Shown here piece by piece: positions 56,903 through 64,000 of a stretch of DNA of 64,000 nt. Within the stretch, counting starts at the first letter, position 1, and each line of letters begins with the position of its first letter. The DNA is from Bin87 sp965204395 (GTDB lineage: Bacteria > Chloroflexota > Dehalococcoidia > Lucifugimonadales > UBA3495). The notes below the pieces were generated by a model. That model worked only from the letters and a program-made list of their open reading frames with translations, had not been told where the DNA came from and did no database searches. Made by a program: the position numbers and the translations under genes. The stretch covers positions 2,976,001 through 3,040,000 of the forward strand of contig OZ241987.1 in the NCBI GenBank assembly GCA_965204395.1, written 5' to 3'.

Positions 56903-57439
56903 GGAGCGCTGAGCCGCCCCGAAGCCGGTCATCAGGGTCTTCGCGCCGGAAACCGCGTTCCGAGGCAGAGATAACAGCCACGCGCCCATCGCTGCCACAT
57001 CAGCGTGGGCCACTACAGGGCAACGGTCAGGTGCCTGTTCAGGAAGGACGCTGCGCCTCCGCTTCGTCATCGTACGGGATCATCTCCCGCAAAATCGCCT
57101 TCTCAATCAACAGCGCAGATTGGCACAGCATCCCGGGGCCGTCCTCGAACAGAAGATGGCCGTCGTCTCGGGCCGATGGTCCCCGTGGGTCAGCACGTTG
57201 TGAATGATGACCACCGTGGTCAGCGCGGTCAGACCGAACAGCCCCGCTCAACTTTCGCCGCGCCACACGTTCAACGTCAGAATGGCGACGTAGCCGAGAA
57301 AGATCCCGTTGCCATACCAAGAACCCAGCGATGGCTCCCACGGTGACCTCCATGGTGATACGGCCGCACCGTGTCCATTCCCTGCCTGACCGGGCTGGTT
57401 ATCGTCGCGACTGAAAAGATATCCCACCCGTTGCCTCGC
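56903..57439. other. Degraded stretch between NERD-like gene 3 and a transposase remnant
   Basis: About 540 bases. The minus strand shows a hydrophobic two-helix stretch (IFLGYVAILTLNVW, then LTALTTVVIIHNVL) interrupted by a stop near 57246, possibly a decayed small membrane gene. Nothing else is supportable. Confidence 0.35.
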
Positions 57440-58350
57440 CGGAGATGTACGTGGACGCCAGCCTGGTCAAAGCCAACGTGAGCGGCTACGTACTTGAACC
57501 CGGCGGGATGACCGTGGCGCAGTTATAAGGAACAGGCCATTGAGGAAAACGGTCTCTTTCCTACTGACCCAGACCGTCATGCACGACGATGGCGTTGAGC
57601 AGGGGGAGGTGCGATACTTCCAGAGTCCTGAGGGACGGATGCCACTGAACCCGGTTGATACTGACGCCCGCTGGAAGACCGCCAGAGCTGGCAGGGCCTC
57701 TGGATTGCAGTATCAGGAGGACGTGATCGTTGACCTGAGCGGGTTCATCCTGTCCAGAGGTGTAACCCATGCCTCAGAACGGGAATTCAAAGCCGTTCCT
57801 GGGCTGCTTGAGGGTCTCCCTCTGCAACCAGTGCCACTGGGTTGGGGGACACCGGCTACAGCGACGGTCGGCTCCGGCGTCTACTGGAGGGACAGGGCAT
57901 CACCGCGTACATCCCCATCCATCCCAGGCAAGAGACCAGCATGGTGGCCAGCGGCGATTTCGTGCATCACGGCGACCACCCGATCTGCCCCCAGGGAAAG
58001 ATCCTGCGCAGGGGCGCGTACCACAAACGGCAACGGGCGTACCTGTACGTTGCGCGTCAGAAGCATTGTCGAGCTTGTCCCATCAAGGACAGCCGCCTCC
58101 CGCCGAGGCAGAAACGGCGGTACTTCGGCGTGCCGGCGGGCGAGCATCTGCCGCAAGACCATCGCAGAAGGAACCTTCGCCTCCCTCGACCGATTCGGAT
58201 GGGAGAAGTCCCGACTGCGTGGACTGTGGAAGGTAGACTGCGAGGGCTACATGGTGGCGTTGGCCCACAACGTGCCGAAGATGATGCCCACATTGGGACA
58301 CGGCGTCTGGTCCCCTGGTCCAGTGGCGCCGGAGGACGCCATCGCCGTGG
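57440..58350 (+). pseudogene. IS1182-family transposase remnant
   Basis: Frames in sequence give MYVDASLVKANVSG, then DTDARWKTARAGRASGLQYQEDVIVD, then GDTGYSDGRLRRLLEGQGITAYIP, then a zinc-ribbon-like CRACPIKDS and finally GRLRGLWKV-type sequence, the order of an IS1182 DDE transposase. A TAA near 57526 and at least two frame changes show decay. Confidence 0.7.
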
Positions 58351-58574
58351 ATGCGTGGTACGGCTCGGCCGACGCGGTGGCCGATTCTGTCTCGCCCTCA
58401 TGGAGCTTTGCCTGGCTAAGCTGTTGGATATTTCACCTCGAGCCTGCACCACGGTAGATCTGCTGTCAATCCAGCGACTTCTCAACAGCCCGTTCTCTGC
58501 GTTTTTTTGCCCTTCCCGGTCAGCGCCGGTTCGTCATTTGGTGAAAGCCCGTCCGATTGGCGCCCACTACCCAA

Positions 58575-58972
58575 GGTAAAGAAATCAGTTGATTGCTGGC
58601 AGGAGCGGAAATGTTCACCGGCTCGCCGCGAAAACGAAAGACCGTCCCGTCGCCGATCAAGTTACCGATCATGAATCGGTCGTAGGTTGCGGTGAACAGT
58701 AACAGATCCTTTCCAATCGCTCAGAAAAGAGATTCCGCCTCTTCCCTGTCACAGATCAACATGATAGCCGGAGGGTCGCAGCGCAATTGGCGGAGGTGGT
58801 CAGTAAGTCGATAATAGTTGACCAACTTGTCCGCTATAGTCCCCTGGTTGACGGCGGATCTTTCGTATTCGCCGTACCACCAATTTGGCTCAATCGCGAG
58901 CCCGGCCGCGTTGCCGGCGCCCATGCGGACCATGAAGTCGGGATCGATTTGAGTGAGATTCGGGATGTTCAA
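58575..58972 (-). pseudogene. Replication-relaxation-like protein fragment
   Basis: The minus-strand frame reads PDFMVRMGAGNAAGLAIEP, YGEYERSAV and KLVNYYRLTDHL, then TGA 58721-58723, and resumes in frame with AIGKDLLLFTATYDRF and GTVFRFRGEPVNIS. This resembles the DNA-binding/replication-relaxation family of plasmids and integrative elements. Its N terminus is cut off by the insertion element at 58975. A CGA-to-TGA change would explain the stop. Confidence 0.55.
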
Positions 58973-58974
58973 AA

Positions 58975-60429
58975 CTGGGCTTTCCGCATTTCAAGCGGCG
59001 TAAGCGAGGGAGTCCACCATTCGTCGGTACAGAGCGACGGGGAATTCCTGCGTGTCGGGGTTGCCGGCCGACAGTGAGAAATCTTCCGATGCCAGCCAGA
59101 GGTGCCGACGCACCAGGGCGATGGCGTCCACGAAAGTTGGCGATGGTTTGTCGTACCAAGCGGCGGTGCGCGGGGTCATCGAATGTTGTTTTTGCAACGA
59201 ATGGGCGGCCAGGGTGGTCCAGGAGAAGAGGCCCAGCAGCGCGGGCGTGGTGCGGGCGATGGCCAAGTCGGACCACTGGCGCTGGGTCTCCATGCCCAGG
59301 TGGGTTCGCGCCTCCTGAAAGGTGACTTCGAGTTGCCAGCGCAGGACAAACCACTCCCGGATCTGGGTCGGGTTCGCCAACGGGTCGGTGCAGAGGAGGG
59401 CTTGGGGATCGAAAGCGCCTTCGGGATCTCGGACCAGCACCCAGCGAATGGTCACCGCCGGTTTGCCCGAGCTGTACCAGACCGCGGTTTGGGAGGTAAG
59501 TTCCAGCGTGCGGATGGTGCCGTCGTACCACGCCACGGCGGCGACGGTCCAGGCCACATGGTCCTGGTCCAGGATGGTTTTCAGCGACGGTCGCCGCTGG
59601 CCTTTCAGGGCTGACCGGCCTTTCTGACCTGGCGGCCGAGGCGGCGCTGGCGCGTAGAGAGCGGCGTCCAAGCGCAGTCTGGCGATGAGGGTAACGGGTT
59701 CACGAAGGGATTGGCAGCAGTGGAGCAGATCCAGCACGGCGTAGCCGTTATCCCCCACCAGCACGAGAGTCCGGTGGGGCAGCCAGCGACGCAGCTGAAT
59801 GACCATTTGCCGGGCCCAATCGGTGAGCTTCTTGTGCCGGCGTCCCTGCTGCTGGTAGTACCGAGAGGAAGGGGCCAGCACCGTGAGCACCGGCAGCGCC
59901 CAGTGGCGTCCCGCCCACGGCACGTGGCCCAGCCACATCAGGGAGATCCAGCGCAGGCCACTGGCCTTGACCAGTTGATGGCGGCTGGAACGCACCGCGT
60001 CCCGGTAGATGCCTCGTGCTTTGATCTTAGCGCCCCGACGCCGCTCCAGGGTTTCGTCGATGCCGAAGACCAAGGGGCCGTCGCCCCGATCCAGATGCTG
60101 GAGCAAAAGCAAGAGCAGGACGCGGGCCACCGCGCGGGACGACCACACCGCCCGATTGAGCACCTCGTGGTAGCGGGCGTAGTCGCGCTGGTCGCTGCGG
60201 CCCATGACGCGCAGCGCTGCTGCCACGGTGCGTTGACCTGTGGTCAGGATCGCGCCCACCAGCAGGAGTTGAGCCTTCTGCCAAGTGGGGTTGGTGAACA
60301 GAATTGCGAAGGGGGAGAGTATCGGTACAATGGCATTGGGCAGGGTGTGCATGGCTGGACCTTCAGTGACGTTTGGGTCAGGCCAGCTTACCCTGTCCTT
60401 TTACTTTTCTAAGAATGCGTAAAGTCTAG
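58975..60429 (-). mobile_element. IS701-like insertion sequence
   Basis: An element of about 1.45 kb with one transposase gene. Imperfect terminal repeats are CTGGGCTTTCCGCATT (from 58975) and the complement of AATGCGTAAAGTCTAG (ending 60429). No target duplication was identified. It truncates the replication-relaxation-like gene. Confidence 0.6.
58991..60352 (-). CDS. IS701/DDE_5-type transposase
   Basis: A 453-residue protein with VFGIDETLERRRG (first Asp), TLVLVGDNGYAVLDLL (second Asp) and WFVLRWQLEVTFQEARTHLG (Glu), the DDE layout of IS701-like transposases. The N terminus shows RVMGRSDQRDYARYHEVLNR, normal for the family. The gene appears intact. Confidence 0.8.
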   Translation of the reverse strand: MHTLPNAIVPILSPFAILFTNPTWQKAQLLLVGAILTTGQRTVAAALRVMGRSDQRDYARYHEVLNRAVWSSRAVARVLLLLLLQHLDRGDGPLVFGIDETLERRRGAKIKARGIYRDAVRSSRHQLVKASGLRWISLMWLGHVPWAGRHWALPVLTVLAPSSRYYQQQGRRHKKLTDWARQMVIQLRRWLPHRTLVLVGDNGYAVLDLLHCCQSLREPVTLIARLRLDAALYAPAPPRPPGQKGRSALKGQRRPSLKTILDQDHVAWTVAAVAWYDGTIRTLELTSQTAVWYSSGKPAVTIRWVLVRDPEGAFDPQALLCTDPLANPTQIREWFVLRWQLEVTFQEARTHLGMETQRQWSDLAIARTTPALLGLFSWTTLAAHSLQKQHSMTPRTAAWYDKPSPTFVDAIALVRRHLWLASEDFSLSAGNPDTQEFPVALYRRMVDSLAYAA

Positions 60430-60481
60430 GTAAAACGATACGATTGACCCAAATTATCCTTGAGTGAACGTGGTCGGCATC

Positions 60482-60778
60482 ATGAGCAACACCGTATTCG
60501 GTTCCGAAGTTGATCAGCAAATTTTCGATGAAGCCAATGCTGTGCTGGCTGCCAACGGCCTTTCGATCTCTGACGCTGTTGGGCGGATGTTGGCCTATAT
60601 TGCCGAAGCGAAGCGCCTGCCCTCATTCGAATATTCTCATCGCGGGTCGGAGGGCGGAAGAGGAACGGCAACAACCGTTTACGAAACGCTCAGTTTCAAG
60701 GAACTCCTGGAAGCATGCCCGATTGACGGCATAGACCTCCAACGAGAACGGGAAGCCCCACGCGACATCGACATTTGA
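60482..60778 (+). CDS. RelB/DinJ-type antitoxin
   Basis: A 98-residue protein from ATG 60482. EVDQQIFDEANAVLAANGLSISDAVGRMLAYIAEAKRLP is the ribbon-helix-helix opening of RelB/DinJ. Its stop overlaps the ATG of a truncated PIN gene, an unusual RelB-VapC type pairing. Confidence 0.7.
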   Translation: MSNTVFGSEVDQQIFDEANAVLAANGLSISDAVGRMLAYIAEAKRLPSFEYSHRGSEGGRGTATTVYETLSFKELLEACPIDGIDLQREREAPRDIDI

Positions 60779-60942
60779 TGTTCCTCCTGGATGCGAACGT
60801 CATCTCCGAACTCCGTCGGGTTCCGCGGCGCCTCGCTGGACCGGGTGGGCGGAATGCTGTACCAATGCCGCGCCTATCCTTTGCAGTGGGATGGGTGAAT
60901 ACGCCGCGTGCTACCATGCAGCGACCAGATATTGCAGTTTGA
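60778..60942 (+). pseudogene. Truncated PIN-domain toxin
   Basis: MFLLDANVISELRR is the start of a VapC-like PIN domain with its first aspartate. After 14 residues the similarity ends and the frame closes at 60942; the acidic motifs that follow in VapC are missing. A deletion joined it to the next RelB-type locus. Confidence 0.65.
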
Positions 60943-60961
60943 ACGAGAGGTTGCGACTACG

Positions 60962-61243
60962 ATGGGCATCGTCATTAATGCTACTGCTGAAGTGGACCCT
61001 CAAGTGTGGGAGGAGGTGAAGGCCGTGCTGAAATGGCATGACTTTACCGTTTCCGACGCTTTCCGTCTGATGCTATTGCACACAGCCTTGGGCAAGGAAC
61101 TTCCCTTCGACTGCATCATCCCCAACGCAGAGACGATAGCAGCGATGCAGGAGTTGGATCACGGCGACTTGCCTATCTTCGCCACCGTCGAAGAGCTCAT
61201 GGCGGATCTGAATAGCGATTACGGGGACGATGAGGAGGATTAA
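60962..61243 (+). CDS. RelB/DinJ-type antitoxin, second
   Basis: A 93-residue protein from ATG 60962, with AEVDPQVWEEVKAVLKWHDFTVSDAFRLMLLHTALGKELPF as the RHH region and an acidic C-terminal tail. It overlaps the YafQ-like toxin gene by 14 bases. Confidence 0.8.
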   Translation: MGIVINATAEVDPQVWEEVKAVLKWHDFTVSDAFRLMLLHTALGKELPFDCIIPNAETIAAMQELDHGDLPIFATVEELMADLNSDYGDDEED

Positions 61244-61510
61244 ACGCACTAACGCGTTCAGGCGCGACTACCGGAGGGAAATGCGAGGGCACCATCGCGC
61301 AATTCTAGAATCTCAATTTCAGCAGACAGTGAATTTATTGGCAGCAGACGAAACATTGCCACAGCGTTACCATAACCACGCATTGACCGGAAATTGGGAG
61401 GGCTACCGAGATTGCCATTTTCGGTTCGACTTGGTACTGATCTACGTAAGTTGGACGGCGAACTTCTCGAACTCACCCGCCTGGGCTCACACAGCGAACT
61501 CGGTCTGTGA
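61230..61510 (+). pseudogene. YafQ-like RNase toxin with one frameshift
   Basis: ATG 61230 reads IKRTNAFRRDYRREMRG and NHALTGNWEGYRDCHFRFDLVLIYV, a YafQ toxin. At 61448-61449 an A pair (expected three) shifts the frame; restoring it gives KLDGELLELTRLGSHSELGL and a stop at 61508-61510. The last strand with the catalytic histidine of RelE-type toxins is lost in the sequence as given. Confidence 0.75.
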
Positions 61511-61549
61511 GCGTTAGCCCCAAGATAAGCCGATGCTATAATTTCGCGC

Positions 61550-63979
61550 ATGGTATTGGCGGACGAACAGCCTATTCCGACCGAATCAGACGCTGACGGC
61601 AGCTTCCGGCGCGCGCTGGGGCTGCTGGAATTCGACGAAATCCGCCGCCAACTGGCTTCTGCGACCCGTACCGCCGTCGGCGCGGAGGCTGCCACTGAAC
61701 TCGCACCTTCCGACGACGCCCGCGACGTGGCCGTGCGGCAGCAGGAAACCGCCGAGGCCCGCCTGCTTTTGGACACCGCCGCGTCCTTGGAACTGGGGCC
61801 GGCCGATGACCTGCGTCCCGCCGTGCATCGCGCGATGCTGGGTGGCGTCCTTGCGGGCGAGGAGTTGCGCCACATCGGGGCGTTGGCCGCCGCCGCCCGG
61901 TGGAATCGCGGCGCGCTGACCCACCGCGACGACCTGCCCCTGCTGTCTGCGATCACGCAGAACCTGCCCGACCTGCCCGACCTGGAAAGCGCCGTCAACT
62001 GTGCAATCGGTCCCGCCGGCGAGGTGTTGGACGACGCATCGCCGGAACTAGCGCGCCTTAGGCGGGAATCGCGCTCGGCATACTCCTCCCTCAGCGATGT
62101 CATGCAGCGGTCGCTGCGCCGGTACCAGCGCTCCGGTATCGTGCAGGAGGACATCATCACCGAGCGCAACGGGCGGATGGTGCTCCTGATCAAGACCGAT
62201 TTCAAAGGCAAGGCCCCGGGCATCGTGCACGACGTGTCCGACAGCGGGGCAACCGTTTTCATCGAGCCCATGCCGGCCATCGACCTGGGCAACCGCTGGC
62301 GGGAAACGCGGCTGGCCGAACAGCGCGAGGAGGAACGGATCCTCCGGCAGTTGTCGTCCCTGGTGGGCCGTTACGCCGAGGAGATCAACCTGATGGCGCA
62401 CCTGCTGGGCCGGCTGGATCTGGCAGTGGCCAAGGGCAGGTATGCCACCGGCATGCGGGCCATCCCTCCCAACCTGCTCGACCCGGACGAACCGAGAAAG
62501 CTGCGCCTGGGCGGCGCGCGTCATCCGCTGCTGTCCGGCGACGTGGTCCCCACCACCATCACTATAGACGAGGGCGCGCCGGTGCTGCTGATCACGGGCC
62601 CCAACGCCGGCGGCAAGACCGTCGCGCTGAAAACGGTGGGTTTGCTGTCGTTGATGGCTCACGCGGGGTTGCAGGTGCCGGCCAACGAGGCGGACCTGCC
62701 CCTGTTCGACGGCATCTACGCGGACATAGGCGACCAGCAGAGCATCTTTGAATCGCTATCGACCTTCAGCAGCCACATCCGCAACATACAGGGCATCATG
62801 GATGTTGCCACCGACCGCTCGCTGATCCTGATCGATGAGCTTGGATCGGCCACCGATCCGGAGGAGGGCTCGGCGCTCGCCATCGCGCTGCTGTCCCACC
62901 TGCGAGATCGCAGCGCGATGGTGGTGGCGACGACGCACCACCGCAACGTGGCCCGCCTGGCCCAGGAGGAGCCCGGCATGGTCAACGCCAGCGTGGACCT
63001 GAACCCACGAACGCTGGAGCCCACCTACCGTTTGACCCACGGCGTGCCGGGCCGCAGCTACGCGCTGACCATTGCGTCGCGGCTGGGTTTGCCCGAGGCG
63101 GTGATCGCCGGCGCACAGACGCACCTGGAACCGTCTCACGTGGAGACCGACCGGCTGCTGCAGGAGTTGCAAGAGGAACGGCTCACGGTCTCCGAGTTGC
63201 GTCAGCAGGCGGAACAGGCGCTGGCCGACGCCCGCCGCCAGGAGCAGGAAATCGCCGAGCGGCTGGAGGCGGTGGAGGATACCAAGGCGGAACTGGTGGA
63301 GGACGCACGCCGCGAACTCGCCGAGGAAATAGCCGAGGTGGCGGGCCGCATCCGGCAGGCCGAGAGATCGCTGCGGCGTCAACAGGAACGGCAGACCGCC
63401 GGACGGGAGATTCAACAGCCTGATGTTGACCTGCAGGCGGAGCGGGAACGGCTGGCCGAGGCCCGGCGCGAGGTGGTGTCTCCGGAGTGGGCGCCGATTC
63501 CGGTGGAGCAGCCACCGTGGTATCACGACTTGCACGTCGGCGACCGGGTGTACATCCGCGGCGTTTCCCGCCCGGTGGAAGTGGTGACGCCGCCCGACGA
63601 GCACCAGGAGATCGAGGTGGTGATTGGCAGCATGCGCGCCCGGTTGCCGGTGTACCAGTTGGACCGCCCTGCCGACCGGGTCCATCCCGCCGCCGAGCAG
63701 GCCGGCGTGGTGTATCGCCGTCCCGAGGCCAAGCGCACGCTGAGTCCCGAGGTGAACCTGCACGGCTACCGGGTGGATGAAGCGCTCAACGTGATCGATT
63801 CCCTGCTCGACGATGCTGCCCTGGAGGGCATGACGTCGCTCAAGATCGTCCACGGCAAGGGTACGGGTGCGCTGCGCCGCGCCATCCGCGAATACCTGAC
63901 CGGCCACCCGCTGGTGGCGACCACAGAGCCGGGAGAAGGAGGCAACGCGGCCGGTGTGACGGTGGTGCAACTCCGCTAA
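61550..63979 (+). CDS. mutS2: MutS2-type DNA mismatch/recombination suppressor and ribosome rescue factor
   Basis: An 809-residue protein. The Walker A motif GPNAGGKT is at 350-357, Walker B LILIDELGSATDPEEG follows, then a long charged coiled coil (about 520-620), a KOW-like segment, and a C-terminal Smr nuclease domain with LHGYRVDEA (737-745) and HGKGTG. It lacks the mismatch-recognition domain of MutS. Known roles are suppression of recombination and splitting of collided ribosomes. The length is normal and the gene ends at TAA 63977-63979. Confidence 0.95.
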   Translation: MVLADEQPIPTESDADGSFRRALGLLEFDEIRRQLASATRTAVGAEAATELAPSDDARDVAVRQQETAEARLLLDTAASLELGPADDLRPAVHRAMLGGVLAGEELRHIGALAAAARWNRGALTHRDDLPLLSAITQNLPDLPDLESAVNCAIGPAGEVLDDASPELARLRRESRSAYSSLSDVMQRSLRRYQRSGIVQEDIITERNGRMVLLIKTDFKGKAPGIVHDVSDSGATVFIEPMPAIDLGNRWRETRLAEQREEERILRQLSSLVGRYAEEINLMAHLLGRLDLAVAKGRYATGMRAIPPNLLDPDEPRKLRLGGARHPLLSGDVVPTTITIDEGAPVLLITGPNAGGKTVALKTVGLLSLMAHAGLQVPANEADLPLFDGIYADIGDQQSIFESLSTFSSHIRNIQGIMDVATDRSLILIDELGSATDPEEGSALAIALLSHLRDRSAMVVATTHHRNVARLAQEEPGMVNASVDLNPRTLEPTYRLTHGVPGRSYALTIASRLGLPEAVIAGAQTHLEPSHVETDRLLQELQEERLTVSELRQQAEQALADARRQEQEIAERLEAVEDTKAELVEDARRELAEEIAEVAGRIRQAERSLRRQQERQTAGREIQQPDVDLQAERERLAEARREVVSPEWAPIPVEQPPWYHDLHVGDRVYIRGVSRPVEVVTPPDEHQEIEVVIGSMRARLPVYQLDRPADRVHPAAEQAGVVYRRPEAKRTLSPEVNLHGYRVDEALNVIDSLLDDAALEGMTSLKIVHGKGTGALRRAIREYLTGHPLVATTEPGEGGNAAGVTVVQLR

Positions 63980-64000
63980 TCAGCGACGGCTATCTCGCCG

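Overview
The window looks like a Chloroflexota genome (SAR202/Dehalococcoidia-like; inferred, not proven). It is GC-rich, carries a coenzyme F420 gene (cofE), a tRNA-Thr/tRNA-Tyr/tRNA-Thr-tuf-rpmG-secE-nusG-rplK-rplA cluster, dinB and mutS2, and many toxin-antitoxin modules, defence genes and dispersed palindromes. No rRNA, CRISPR array or replication origin was seen.

Layout. 1-2 kb: C-terminal part of an adenine-type DNA methyltransferase followed by an HNH nuclease. 2.2-6.2 kb (minus): DUF3800 protein; a thioredoxin/NHL-repeat protein with an in-frame UGA in place of a catalytic cysteine, followed by a SECIS-like hairpin (candidate selenoprotein); MNT-HEPN fusion; sugar-binding-like protein. 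6.3-10.8 kb (plus): small membrane protein, retropepsin-like pair, methanethiol oxidase, polytopic membrane protein. 10.8-18.1 kb: dienelactone hydrolase paralogues and a remnant, PLP aminotransferase joined in frame to an antitoxin-like segment, MFS transporter, HEPN/MNT pair, and a set of palindromes. 18.2-25.7 kb: a gene split by an IS4 element with a 10-bp target duplication, dinB, Uma2 protein, cofE, VapBC-like pair. 25.9-30.1 kb: translation/transcription operon behind a strong promoter and a leader terminator.

30-47 kb is a defence and mobile island: HEPN-like protein, IS1, decayed single-chain restriction-modification enzyme, AbiE toxin-antitoxin pair, M48 protease, Tn3 remnant, then a CBASS locus reading leftward (QueC-like, TGT-like, CD-NTase with glycine-rich N terminus, SLOG-like effector, second CD-NTase, E2-like protein), a divergent XRE-ImmA regulator with a truncated PIN gene, and a dead ISNCY/IS1202-type element. 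47-50.6 kb: a large beta-propeller protein. 51-57 kb: three NERD-like paralogues with altered active sites around a UvrD-type helicase. An IS110 element split the helicase; its left end folds into a bridge-RNA-like structure whose guides match the insertion site. 57-61.5 kb: transposase remnants, an IS701-like element and two RelB-type loci. 61.5-64 kb: mutS2.

Genes of the accessory stretches carry many in-frame stops and frameshifts, whereas housekeeping genes are intact. Nearly all frameshifts lie at homopolymers, so some may be consensus errors; the nonsense codons are substitutions and cannot be explained that way.
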